Made by a program: the position numbers and the translations under genes. The notes under the pieces were generated by a model that was not told the origin of the DNA, did not search any database, and was given only the letters and a program-made list of their open reading frames with translations. A DNA stretch of 64,000 bases from NCBI GenBank assembly GCA_016110215.1, contig JADWQD010000010.1:1302001-1366000 (forward strand), read 5' to 3'. Shown piece by piece: positions 19,836 to 30,340 of the stretch (positions are counted from its first letter, which is position 1; the number at the start of each line of letters is the position of its first letter). The DNA is from Capronia americana (Eukaryota; Ascomycota; Eurotiomycetes; Chaetothyriales; Herpotrichiellaceae).

Positions 19836-21146
19836 ATTCAAATCTTTAAAGAGTGCGAGAGAGTGTCATCTCAAAACACTCTCCGTGGAGGCGAGGAGAA
19901 CTATTCAGACGAGCATGTTAGCGATTGACGCAAACCAGCGTCGACGTGAAAGAAAGACAACTCTCAGGATCCAGTGCCTCAGGTCTTTTCAGTTTAACTG
20001 GGTCTTCATTTTGAGTTGTTAGGGTTGCTGTGACGATGAGGGCCGCTCTTGTTGCAGGATCCAACAAAGAGCGGGAAGGCGCAGAGGGCTCGCAGGTTTC
20101 CTGTGCTCCCAGCAATCCAAACCAGAACTCCGATCCTGCAGTGTGGGATCCAGGGCGCCATGTACGCTGCAGCCATTGGCAGATACATCCATGCTGTGCT
20201 GAGATGTATGCCCCATATTAGAAGCGTTGGTTTGTTCTTTACACAAAATCTCCAAAGGTGCAATCTAATCGCTCAGAAAGCACCATTCTAGCCTGATTAC
20301 TGTGCCAGCAGGACAAAGAACTTGTAGGGACGCGAGTGCTCATGGAACCTGACCCCTGCCTTGCACAGTCGCTCTCCTGGATCAGCATGCAGAAGCGGCC
20401 CTCATGACAAGCGACCACTAAACTGGGTGATCAATCCGACCTTTTACCATTGACTCATCTTTAAAGCAGTTGGGTGAAGTTGGCGAGCTGTAGGCGCCTA
20501 TGAAGGAAAATACGTTGACTCACTGGAGAGATTAGTCAATGAGCCCAAGACAGTAGCTGCCACGCAGCCGCAGTCTGGCTTCGCTCCCATGTTCAGGCCA
20601 CCATGCAGGGCAGCAAAGCAATGGCAAGCAACCTGCAGTCGACGTATGGATATCTCTGTAGAGGCTTCCCGTTCTAGGCGGGGTTCCGACAAGGGCGGTG
20701 AAAGGGGAAAGACGCGTCGGAAGGAGCAGACAAGCTAGGAACCCAGTTCCCCACTCGAGCTAATTTGGTTCTAAGGAAGATAGAAAGCGCATTAGCTATT
20801 GCTTATTTGGGTCGAAAGAGACGCTGTAACTTCGTGTTTATTTTGACATGAAGACGGCAAGATAAAAGAGGCGAAAGGGAAGTTTAAATACCAAATTCGA
20901 AACTAGCGGAGTTTCGGCGCTAGCGAAGCGCCCGACTCAGCCTATTGGCTCGCGTTTAGACTTGGAACTGCGGGCGCCTACTCAGGGCATGTCACAGGCT
21001 AAAGTAGCCGAAGGTGGGGTCTGATATAAGTGTCACCACCGCAACAGGGCGACGGGGATTCCAGCATTGGAATTACGATCAATAGCCAATGCAGCGCAGC
21101 AATGAACGTCTGCAGCTCTCTCTAGGGGTACAAAATCATACAGGTA
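19836..21146. promoter_or_regulatory. Upstream region of the 898-residue gene; 3' region of the PPR gene
   Basis: 1.3 kb without a supported gene. The right part is the 3' UTR of the PPR-like gene; the left part is the orphan gene's promoter and leader. Two small dyads are visible: 19859-19883 (8-bp arms, 9-nt spacer, inside the orphan's leader) and 20916-20932 (GGCGCT/AGCGCC, 5-nt loop). No tRNA or mobile element seen. Confidence 0.5.
19859..19883 (-). repeat. Inverted repeat in 5' leader, 8-bp arms
   Basis: Arms GAGAGTGT and ACACTCTC are exact reverse complements separated by 9 nt, 24 nt upstream of the orphan gene's ATG. In the mRNA this could form a hairpin close to the start codon. Confidence 0.6.
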
Positions 21147-23450
21147 CTATGTACAGACCACTCGTACTGCCGGCAGGACGGGGCTTGGGTCATCGGCTTC
21201 GTTCTCATTGACCGCTTGGCCATCGTCTTGAGACGCTTGCTGAGCTACCTTGGCCTCTGTTGGTGCATTCTCAATGGCTGTGGTTGCCGCCGGCCAGCCA
21301 AGGGCTGTGTCCATGCCTTCTGGCATTTGTCGTTCGTCGATGCCGTCTTTCACCAGATCGGCAAGCCGAGTCTGGTCGTAGTTCTCCAGCAAGAATGCCC
21401 AACCCTTCTCAGTGGGATGAACGTCTCGTGCCAACATCATGTGCCAGATCTTTGCCGCGGTCTCCTCTTCGCCATGCTTCATAAACCCGCAAAGTACTTC
21501 GCTCCATGTCCGCTCGGTGGGCATGCATAGGTTATGCTCAATCATGGCTTCAACCACATACACGGCTTTTCTTAAAAAGAATCGACTCCGTGCATAGAAA
21601 TGGATAAATCCATTCCACATGACGTCGTGTTTCGCGCAGGCGAGAATGCTCTCGTCCTGCTGTTTGATCATATGCATTATCCAGAACCACAACGCTGACA
21701 CAATTCGCTCATCCCGTTGACAGAGTACATAGGCCCAGATGGTGAATCCCAGGACCGCTGGTGGAGGCTGGTCGAGTCTTTTCCGCAGAGTGTGCTGAGG
21801 CGGGAGTGCGTTGACAATTCCAAGCTTGACAAGAGGTGCTCTGTCGTAAGCTCTATCGTATATGGCCAGGAGATGTGAGACGGATGTCTCGGGGGATAGT
21901 TTGCGGTCGATCGTGCAAACCACTCTCACAATATTCATCATATACGTCACCAGGTAAGGATACTGGTAGAGGTCTTCGCGTCGGTGGATAGAAGACATCA
22001 TGGTATCCAGCTTCTCGCGGTCACTCTGCTCAAAGCTATTCTTGAGGAGCATAAGGTAGCCATTTGCCTCGACACATATACCTCTAGCCTCCATGAAACG
22101 GAAGACTTCCCAAGCCACTTCAGGCCTGCCTAGCTCGAGTGCTCGCTCGAGGATGCGGTTGTGCACTTTGAAATCCATTGGGAGGCCGAGTCCAACCAGC
22201 CGAGGGAGTGCCCTGAAATTGGCCACAGAGTCAGACTCGTCAATTGTGTCGATGGAAATAAGGTTGGCACAACGCTCAAGAATTCGCACCTTATGTTCCT
22301 CCCTCTGCTCTGGAGGGAAATGCGAGAGCAATTCAAGTGCCCGGTCGGTGTCGCCAAGTTTGGTAAAGTGATCGACTATGACTAAGAGGACTCGTGGTGA
22401 CAAGTCCTTGTAATTCTCCATGATGGTGTTGAGAATGTTTTCGATATGCTCGGGGCTATTGTGCCGCAAGAAAAGAACTAGGAAATACCAGGGCATGCGT
22501 TTGGTGTCCGAGGGCCATGTCCAAATGCGCGAGACCCGCTCGATTTGCTGCGCGAACAGTTCCTGGAGGTAGACGTCCCCATCGATTTCGTCTCGGTATG
22601 CCTCGTCCAAGAAACAAAGACATTCGCAACGATGTCTCCAGTCTCGAGGGAAAAGGATATCAAGGGAGAGCATAAGAAGAGTTCTCCGAGCACTATCAAC
22701 AAGACATCCTAGCATGACAGTCGCAAGATGCAGTTTGTCGCGTGCTAACATCTCGGTCCAGGCGTCACGGAGCTCTTCAAGACTGCGATCTCCCACAAAA
22801 GCGACGGCAACTTGTCGGTGTCCATCGAAATGTTGACGTGCCTTCGGTAAATCCCCATCGTGCCACAGGGACACTATTTCCTTGTAGTACGTCCACCAGA
22901 ACGCCCGGAATTCGTCATGTTTGGTTGGACTGACGCCCTCTGTTTCAGGAGAGATCGTTCTCCAACCCGGCGGGAAGGACCATTGCGGCGGAACTGGGGG
23001 GGCCAAACCCGGCGGGTGGATATCAGATAGTCCCTGCGGCCCTGGCCGCTTGAGTGCGATGAGATGTTTCGAAACGGGTCTTTCTGTGTAGCCAAAGATC
23101 TTCGTCGCGTGGTATTCAGCACTTCGCAATCTGCGATCTAAACCCTCAGTCTGCTTCCCGGTTGATTGTCCGCTGCATTCTACAGGCGGAGGAGCTTCAA
23201 CGGGTCGGGGAGGAGAGGTTTCTGGGTCCGCCGATTCGGTTGATGCCGTGGGCTGGAGGCAACGCGATTGTCTGTTACTGGCGGATCCCTCAGCAAGGAG
23301 TTGCTCGGTGAGCTCAGCTTCTCGGTATAGAGGAGAATCGGATTTGGGAGAATTGTAGAATCGAGCTTGGAACCGGCATCGGCACCGGCCGTAGATTGGA
23401 GAGTTACGGTGTAAGCATCCTCGTAGAATGGTTGTTGAATTAGTGAACAT
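21147..23450 (-). CDS. PPR-like mitochondrial protein
   Basis: A 767-residue intronless gene. The N-terminus (MFTNSTTILRGCLHRNSPIY, then GRCRCRFQARFYNSPK) is arginine-rich, free of acidic residues and ends with an RFYNSP-type site, so a mitochondrial presequence is likely. Residues about 170-700 are alpha-helical with a roughly 35-residue period resembling divergent pentatricopeptide repeats: LLVIVDHFTKLGDTDRALEL, VHNRILERALELGRPEVAWE, and TWSEVLCGFMKHGEEETAAK. Such proteins bind organellar RNA and act in mitochondrial RNA stability or translation. I infer this class from repeat style, not from a named orthologue. The C-terminal 70 residues are polar and Ala/Glu-rich. Shares a 243-bp promoter with Cwf18. 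Confidence 0.8.
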   Translation of the reverse strand: MFTNSTTILRGCLHRNSPIYGRCRCRFQARFYNSPKSDSPLYREAELTEQLLAEGSASNRQSRCLQPTASTESADPETSPPRPVEAPPPVECSGQSTGKQTEGLDRRLRSAEYHATKIFGYTERPVSKHLIALKRPGPQGLSDIHPPGLAPPVPPQWSFPPGWRTISPETEGVSPTKHDEFRAFWWTYYKEIVSLWHDGDLPKARQHFDGHRQVAVAFVGDRSLEELRDAWTEMLARDKLHLATVMLGCLVDSARRTLLMLSLDILFPRDWRHRCECLCFLDEAYRDEIDGDVYLQELFAQQIERVSRIWTWPSDTKRMPWYFLVLFLRHNSPEHIENILNTIMENYKDLSPRVLLVIVDHFTKLGDTDRALELLSHFPPEQREEHKVRILERCANLISIDTIDESDSVANFRALPRLVGLGLPMDFKVHNRILERALELGRPEVAWEVFRFMEARGICVEANGYLMLLKNSFEQSDREKLDTMMSSIHRREDLYQYPYLVTYMMNIVRVVCTIDRKLSPETSVSHLLAIYDRAYDRAPLVKLGIVNALPPQHTLRKRLDQPPPAVLGFTIWAYVLCQRDERIVSALWFWIMHMIKQQDESILACAKHDVMWNGFIHFYARSRFFLRKAVYVVEAMIEHNLCMPTERTWSEVLCGFMKHGEEETAAKIWHMMLARDVHPTEKGWAFLLENYDQTRLADLVKDGIDERQMPEGMDTALGWPAATTAIENAPTEAKVAQQASQDDGQAVNENEADDPSPVLPAVRVVCT

Positions 23451-23646
23451 TCAGGATTACAGACATCTGGCTCTAGATCTTCTCCTAGAGATGGAAGTTG
23501 AGTGTGAGGAATCGGACCATGTGAGAACAGACACCCGGCGCGCATACAGGTGTTGATCGCAGTCGAAAATCAATTCGCATGGACAGAAAAGCGCGGCGAG
23601 CCTGGGGAAGGTTATCCGAGGCTGCCCGGCCATAACTTCTTCTACG

Positions 23647-23664
23647 GCGTCTCTTAAGAGACGC
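23647..23664. repeat. Perfect 18-bp palindrome in the PPR-like / Cwf18 promoter
   Basis: GCGTCTCTTAAGAGACGC is self-complementary along its full length with no spacer. It lies 30 bp upstream of the Cwf18 ATG and about 200 bp upstream of the PPR-like start. The right arm overlaps a GACGCAT heptamer (23660-23666). Candidate binding site for a dimeric regulator. Confidence 0.85.
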
Positions 23665-23693
23665 ATTGAGTCGCAAAGTCCACAAGCACCGTC

Positions 23694-24344
23694 ATGTCGG
23701 CCACGCATACCAGTCTCGATGCCGCCGCCATCGACAGGAAAGCCCGTCTCGCAAAACTCGCGGGGATAAAACGCAAGCACCCAGCCTCCGACGCGCCAGC
23801 CTCTAGTCTACAAACAGACACGGAAGAAGCAGAAGAAAAGGAAACTTCCTCCAAGACCACGACTGACCGATATCTCTCGGGCCGGAACTACGATACAGCT
23901 ACCAAAAATGCCAAGCTGGGATTCGAGAATGCGCCCATCGGCGCCGAAGCTGCAACTTTAGAGGAGCAGGCCGATCACATAGCCGCTGCTATTGCCGAAC
24001 AAGCTGCCAAAGACGAGGTCGAGGCAGAGAAAGGCATTGACCTTTTCAAGCTGCGGCCGAAGAAGCCAAATTGGGATTTGAAGCGAGACCTTGAGGAGAA
24101 AATGAAGATCCTAAACGTGCGGACTCAAAATGCGATTGCCCGGCTGGTTAGGGAAAGAATTGAGAACGCGAAGAAACAAGCGCTGGAGAAGACCCAGGCC
24201 GCGCAAACAGCGACCCCAGATGGGTTTGATGGTGAAGAAGTAGGGATCGAAGGGAACACTCTTGTCGAAGGCATTCACCTGCGAGAGCAAGAAGAGGAGC
24301 GGGAAATCGCCCGCGAGAAAGAAGAGGAGGACATTCCCGATTGA
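23694..24344 (+). CDS. Pre-mRNA splicing factor Cwf18 (CCDC12 family)
   Basis: A 216-residue intronless gene. Cwf18 is a small component of the Cdc5/NineTeen-associated spliceosome. Visible family features are the N-terminal helix DAAAIDRKARLAKLAGIKRK, the motif RYLSGRNYD, and the core GIDLFKLRPKKPNWDLKRDL followed by EEKMKILNVRTQNAIARLVR. The C-terminus is a long charged helix ending in a run of Glu. Start chosen at the first ATG, directly before the conserved helix. The promoter contains the 18-bp palindrome. Converges on the zinc-knuckle gene. Confidence 0.93.
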   Translation: MSATHTSLDAAAIDRKARLAKLAGIKRKHPASDAPASSLQTDTEEAEEKETSSKTTTDRYLSGRNYDTATKNAKLGFENAPIGAEAATLEEQADHIAAAIAEQAAKDEVEAEKGIDLFKLRPKKPNWDLKRDLEEKMKILNVRTQNAIARLVRERIENAKKQALEKTQAAQTATPDGFDGEEVGIEGNTLVEGIHLREQEEEREIAREKEEEDIPD

Positions 24345-24945
24345 GGTCCCCCTGTTGTACCTTCAAAGGGTATACAACGACAACAGAAGCTAAATCTTGA
24401 TTGGAGTCAGCAGCCCTTGGGCGTTGACTGTCACAAGGTTTGTCGCCATTCGGCGAGATGCGGACTACGCTCTCGTTCATCCCTGCACGGCGATGCACGG
24501 TATACGACATCTGTCTCCTTATGGCCGCTATTAGGGTATTCCCCGTCAGAAGAGCCTGGCTGCAATCTCGACTCGGTCCAAGCCAAGCACTATCAGACGT
24601 GAAGGGAACACTTAAACCAGTGGTTTATGCAGGCTGTCGTTGGAAAACATGCTGACGATCTTCGTCGCACGATAAGCAGGCAAGGAGAAAAGGACGCAAG
24701 CCATTGCGGGTGTCGTCCAAGGGAAGGGAAGATCAACATACCAGGACTCATGGCAAAACTTGACAACTGGCTACGAATCGGACACTGCTCCTAGAATGAA
24801 GAAGCCGCCGAGTGATCAATGATAGTCCACCAACGCCATGCGTGCTAATACAACATAACCACCCTAGTCATCTGCTCTGGTTTCCCGTGGTATACAAGCC
24901 GTGCCTGACCCGATTGCAAATCGGGCAGCGTCGTACCGCCGTGCT
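24345..24945. other. Intergenic, convergent 3' ends
   Basis: 3' UTRs of Cwf18 and the zinc-knuckle RS gene. No gene, repeat or structure recognised. Confidence 0.6.
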
Positions 24946-25908
24946 CTACATATTCATCGCCTGTGTCAACGCTAGTCTCTTGCTATACGGACTCAGGCTT
25001 CTTCGATTCCTCTCGCTCCTCTGTTCTCCACCCCCTAGAGTGAAGTCCGATCGGGGCAGGGGACGGTTTTCGTCGTTACGGTCCCGTCTGCCACGTGGTC
25101 TATCGTTGATTTCTTCATCGTCAAACGACTTTCTCGCTTTGGTGATCTGACTCTTGTCCATGCTTGGGCTGTTACTACGGCTGCGATGGCTTCCGCGGCG
25201 CATGGAACTTGGCCTCCCACGGTTGATGGGACTAATGGTACGATAACGTCGGCTTTTGCGGTGCAAATCGGGCTCTCGACGGGGCGACCTAGGCGATCGA
25301 GAATAAGAACTGGAGATGGAGCGGTGTTTTCTTTTTCGCGGTGCATCCGGTGTGCTTGAGCGGTTTCGGCTCGCATGACCGCTAGTCAAGAAGTTATCTC
25401 CCCGGCCTCTTGAGCGGTGGCGCGACAGAGACCGGGACCTGTTTGTCGACACGGTCGAGACCGAATCTGAATCTGAACTGCGCTGCGGGAGGTCTGGTGT
25501 CGGTGACCGAGGTCCCTCAGGCGGCACCACGAGTTTGGACCGTCTAGCATTGACCTCAGCCAGCTGCTGATCCGCCACTCCCTTGCTAGATAAAGTCAGA
25601 CAAATAATGCACCACGAAAATCAAATGACGCGGCCGGTACCTGTTCAGCAGATTGTTCGGAGTGTCGCTCACGAGTTTTGGCACCAGTTTGGGGTTGGAC
25701 AGCTGCTGTGTCCTCGACGGTCTTGAGGCATATGGTCGTTCTTGTACGCTTGCTTTGCACTCGTAACTGTAGTGCCGTACAGAGCCAGTCAGTGAAATGC
25801 CATATGCAGGAATGTGACAAACATATCTTTCTTGAGACACTTCTGGCAAACAGTATTGGTGCTGGCTTTTTGTGGCCCGAGGCCGGGAAGTGTACGATAT
25901 CGGTTCAT
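24946..25908 (-). CDS. ZCCHC10-like zinc-knuckle RS protein with an AT-AC intron
   Basis: Exons in order of transcription are 25908-25827, 25776-25641 and 25585-24946, giving 285 residues. The start MNRYRTLPGLGPQKASTNT leads into one zinc knuckle, CQKCLKKGHYSYECK (C-x2-C-x4-H-x4-C), then the family signature ERPYASRPSRTQQL and NPKLVPKLVSDTPNNLL. The rest is Ser/Arg-rich (RSRSLSRHRSRGRGD and many RS/SP dipeptides), typical of nuclear RNA-processing proteins. Human ZCCHC10 has the same order: knuckle, RPSRT, Ser-rich tail. The first intron runs from AT to AC (25777-25826). The only GT-AG alternative deletes the glycine and zinc-binding histidine of the knuckle. The second intron (25586-25640) is canonical. 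Function in mRNA metabolism is inferred from architecture. Confidence 0.85.
25777..25826 (-). other. Probable AT-AC spliceosomal intron (50 bp)
   Basis: Boundaries AAAG|ATATGTTT and CTCTGTAC|GGCAC, with branch-like CACTGAC 12 nt before the 3' end. Donor and branch look U2-type: ATATGT is GTATGT with its first base changed. Removing it exactly joins LKKG to HYSYEC and restores the CCHC knuckle. Confidence 0.75.
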
Positions 25909-27028
25909 CAGAAGTTGGTCCACTTAGAACTACTAGAGACACCAAAATTGCCGGCAGTCTCACGAGGGACAGTCCAGACGCCGCGCCAATGACAGACGCT
26001 GCCCGGACGACAGGCTTGTTTTGTCAGAAGTTGTATGAGTCGACAAAACCCGGAATACGGGGTCTCTGCTGATGGAGAAGATGTTTGCGATGGATCTGGA
26101 TATACTGCTGCCTCGAATGCGATGCGTAACCCAGCGATATAAGCATCAAAGGAATACTACCCCAGGCAAGACCCGACTGCCAAAATGTTGCAGGTCGGAA
26201 TGATTGATAGAGGAAAATTCTTCTAAGCCAGGCAGCGGCAAACTTGGGGGGGGAGGCCTCGAGGCAGGAGGGAACGATACGAGAGCAGAGCCACCAGAAT
26301 CGGCTCGGTCGTGCTGAGCGCCCGAAGTTGATGGTCCCCGTTGCGTTGTCGAAAAGGCAGACTTTCCCTTCTCGGCGCCGCAAATACTTTGATCCTTATC
26401 CTTGGCATTTCACATCATGGCCTTGCGAACCATGTCTCTGAACAACAACTGATCCTCGCTCTGCTGCCGTCGACCTGTCTTCTTCCTGTCTTCTTCCTGC
26501 GGTGATAGTATGCCAGTCATTCCCGTTGGCCGTGGCAGCATGGCTTGACTCTTCTACCAAAATTACTGCCGCAGACCCCACAACCCCCCCAACCATCCAA
26601 TATCTCCGCTGCGTGACGACAGCCTTAAACCCTCCATAATCGAGCTGGGCAACAGCCCGCTTTGGATTCACTCCCCGAAGCCCCTCCATCCCAGTGGCGT
26701 CTCCATTTTGGCCACTTTTGCCCACAACTACGCCATACAGAGGGGAGAAGAGCCGCTTCAACTGGACTCACCGAGGACTCCCCGTGTCATCACCTCTGAC
26801 ACGCACGTCGAAAGCCCAGAAGACCGCCTTATTGAATCCATGGAGCCTTTCGGGTTGTGCTATGCAGGCTCGTGTGATGAGCAAGACTCTGTGTGAGACA
26901 GTGGAAGGAACAATTGACCCAGCGATCTTCGCTCGGACAATCTACATTCATTTTCAATCTCAATCCTCAGCTTGGTAGCTCTGACATCGCGCTGCTTGGA
27001 TACGACGTGACGAATCTCCTTGGGCATT
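25909..27028. promoter_or_regulatory. Long divergent promoter, zinc-knuckle gene / R3H-SUZ gene
   Basis: 1.1 kb between two start codons. Open frames on both strands, the largest at 26396-26761 on minus, show no domain or family signature. Contains a G-run around 26245-26255 and paired TCTTCCTG units near 26480. Probably promoter plus long R3H-SUZ leader. Confidence 0.5.
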
Positions 27029-29662
27029 ATGGCGTCTCCTCAGGTTGGGTCGGCCCCGGCCAAGTTGTCGTTTGCAAAGGTTTGCTCCGCAATTTCATGT
27101 CGAATGACTTCTTCTAATGTTTGCTAGGTGGCCGCTATGCGCGCTCCCGCTCTCCCTGCATCAACTCCTAATCATGCAGACGAAAAGAAGCCCCGTCCCG
27201 CCGAGATCAACAACTCGAAGCCCGTCCAGAGCAATGTCTTCAAAGCTCCCCCGACATCACCCAGAAAACCTGATTTGCAGCCGAAAAATCTCGGAGAGCG
27301 CAGCCAGCCAGAATATGTGACGACCGCAATTGAGGGTCTCTCGTTGGTCAAGGACGCAAACGCTGCCTCGGACTGTCTACAGAGCGCAGGGAGTGGAGAG
27401 TCACTTGAAGATGATCAGTCACATCTCTCCACCTCTTCCATGAAACAACAAAGCTTTGATACTAAAAGTATGGCTTCTGTCACTACCTTCGCAATGGATG
27501 AGAAGGAGAGTATCCGTCCGGATGACAGCGCCAGTGTCAGGGCTGTAGAGGACGATGAAACATCCAGCGCCCCCCACAAAGACGATGCATCAGCAGTGAA
27601 TGCGCGCCACGCCCTGCGACCAAGCACATCTGGCGTGACAATCGCTACGCGCCGTTACCACACACTGACATTGACCAATCCTCCACGGTTTGGAGATCTT
27701 CCAGTCCCACTAACACAGGCTGAGCAGCCCGAGCCTGCACCTCCTTCCGAGGGATCGAGCGAACAGCAATCTGATCCCCATGAAAGAGCCCCCTCGCTTC
27801 CACTTGCTCCCGATGAGAAGTTGCTCGATGCTTTGGCCTCACCCAAGGATCGTCTGTCTCTGCTACAACTCGAGGAGAAATTCCTGGCCTTGATTGCGAC
27901 TCCATCGTAAGTTGATTCCTTTTGGCAACAAATGCCCCTAACGCATGACAGGACACAATTTTTCGACTTGCCTCCTCAAAATTCTTTCGCCAGACTGCTC
28001 GCACACAAACTTGCTGACTATTACTCGCTTGCCCACCACATCAACGAGGACGGCACCTCCATACGCGTTTTCCGGACGCCAAATCCGACATTGTAGGTAG
28101 ACCAGCAATCGCCCTCGACAATACGTTACTGACTCATTTCTAGGCCGACCCCTTTGCATGTCCTAGCACTGTCCATTCCCGCCGGGCCATTGCAACCTCC
28201 TTCTGCTGCCACTTTTAAGATCATGCGGAGAGGTGGACTGGGCCTGCGACAGGGTTCTGCTGGTGCCAGTACTCCTGCAAGCTCTTCAGCGCCCTCAAAA
28301 GCAACCTCGGAAGCGGGCTTGGAGACAACCAGCGAAGAGGGCATCATGTCCCCAATTGAGGGAACGCCGAACAAGGACAAATCAAAGCTCACGCGAGAAG
28401 AGCGTGAAGCCCAGTACAAAGCTGCAAGAGAACGCATCTTTGGCGACTTCCAGGAGTCGGTCACGAGCGAGAGCGCTTCGACTGGCGAAAATTCAGCGAG
28501 TATGTCGCGGTCGAGCTCATCTAGTGGCAAGAGGAAGGCACGAAAACAGAAGACGCCGAAAGACGATACTTTTGAAGCACGCTCCGCATACATCCCTAGC
28601 TACACTCCCATTCATATGGCGAACATGCAGTCTCAATACCAAACTCACTACTCGGATCAGGGATACCAAGGAGCCTACCAGAGCCCGACCAACGGGTACG
28701 GCGGAAACATGAACTATGGAACTACGCCCACTCAAGCTTACCCCGGTTTTGACCAGACCATGCCCTACAATGCACCCATGGGCTACGGACCTACCAATAC
28801 TCAACAGTATAGTCCTGCAGATTCTTGGTCGTCAATACAAACACCACCTGCCAGCGGGTACTACAACTACTCAGCCTCTCCGACCAACTACCAGGCTAAC
28901 ATGCCACCCATAATGAGTCAGATGAACAGCCAATACCTGCCACAGTCACATCAAGGATTGCAGCAGCCACAGAATTGGATGAATACCCAATATCAAGCTC
29001 CCTATCCGCAGCCCCAAACCCAAGCGAACCCTAACGTGAACGGTTGGTCCGGTTTTCAGCCAAACCAAGCCATGAACAACCCAGTGCCATACGGCTACGG
29101 ACAAATGCCGGGCCAGAACTTCGGCGGCAACCCCAACCAGCCGTATAATGCTCAGTTTGCAAGCCAAAGCGCATACTCTAGATCGCTCTTCAATCCGCAG
29201 ACGCGCTCCTTTGTCCCAAGCAACGCCACGAGCCGCAATGGCGGACGCAACGGACGCAAGAAGCCCTCGCCTGCCTCAAGCCAGAGCCAGAGTCGAAACA
29301 ACAGCATTGCTGCTGCCTCGAGATCGTACAGCTCCGAAAATTCCGGGACACCTCCACCGTCGTCAGCTCGTGGATTTGAACGCGGACTCGCGGCTAATGC
29401 ATCCTCACCTCAACAGCGAATTCCAGCCAAGGAAGATTCCCTCCAACAGAAGTACGGTGCGCCTGCACATTTGCCTAAGAAGCCTCCTCCGTCGCAGGTA
29501 CCGTCATCGTATGATGTGGAGAACATCACTAATACTGCGATCGCTGCGAGCTCACCAACGTCGAACTCGCAAGGTGCTGGGACCCCAGCTGGTAGTAGAG
29601 CCCCTACTAGTAGTACCGCGTCTGGGTCGGGTGCGGGACAAGTTCACGGACCATCTGTATGA
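27029..29662 (+). CDS. R3H-SUZ domain RNA-binding protein
   Basis: Exons 27029-27043, 27128-27906, 27952-28092 and 28144-29662 give 817 residues. After a disordered N-terminus, an R3H domain spans about 250-320: LDALASPKDRLSLLQLEEKF, FARLLAHKLADYYSLAHHI, SIRVFRTP. R3H binds single-stranded nucleic acid. A SUZ motif follows near residue 400 (KLTREEREAQYKAARERIFG). The second half is a prion-like Gln/Asn/Tyr/Pro/Gly-rich region (SPTNGYGGNMNYG, PYPQPQTQANPNVNGWSGFQ). The R3H-SUZ order matches animal encore/R3HDM and ARPP21 proteins, which act on mRNA in the cytoplasm; a similar role is inferred. The first coding exon is just MASPQ. All introns are short (84, 45 and 51 bp) and restore conserved sequence. 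Confidence 0.9.
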
Positions 29663-30340
29663 GGCTTTGGGAGAAATGGAGTCTCAAAAGGTTATGGCTC
29701 GAAAGCCGGGCGCAATGAATGGCTGCATTTGCATTAAGGAATACGTCGGGGTACTAAAAAATCGATGAGGGTATTGAATCCGATTGTGCTTGGACTACCT
29801 AAGCAACGAGGAGCCATCCGTCCAGGGGGGCGACCTCGTCAGAAGTGAGGCATAATCCTCGCGCAGTGGGAAAAGAAAGTCCTTTCACAGAATACCCGTT
29901 TACCTCCAGCTGTTGTTTTCGAAGTTTGAGTATTCCAGTCGTGGTTAATCCGTGTGATGTCGTGAGTCCTTGAAACGATTGCAACTTCCAGCAAACCTCA
30001 CCCAGTCGCGATTGGTTATGCTTAAAGGATTCCCCTCTCTCCTCGAGCTTTGAAATCAATGGCAACCGCTTGCAAAAATGGTGATCCTACCGAGGTAAGA
30101 TTGCTCCGTGAGGAGATTGTGGCAAGCTTGACCACGGCAGCATCAAGGCCCTATATCTTGTCGCTGTCCGCACGGCATAAACACGTCGTCTGTCACATCT
30201 GTAGGCGCCAGACCGTCCAAAGCCCGTGAGTAGCACGACAAACTACGTACCGCATTCCCCAGTCCCCCTTCTACACAGGACGTCAAGCGCCTCCTACTAC
30301 TTACTCCCAGGCAGGCAGGCAGACCGACCATCCATCCATC
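29663..30340. promoter_or_regulatory. Tandem intergenic: 3' of R3H-SUZ, promoter of oxidoreductase
   Basis: About 680 bp. Short GCAGGCAG and CCATCCAT repeats lie just before the oxidoreductase ATG (30310-30340). No other element recognised. Confidence 0.5.

Noticed and set aside
25722..25822. GT-AG intron alternative (GTTTGT...CTACAG) in the zinc-knuckle gene as the main model
   Set aside because: It keeps the frame but removes the glycine and the histidine of the CCHC motif that all family members need; kept only as a possible minor isoform.
26396..26761. 121-codon minus-strand frame between the zinc-knuckle and R3H-SUZ genes
   Set aside because: No domain, no plausible splice partner, and composition like surrounding intergenic DNA.
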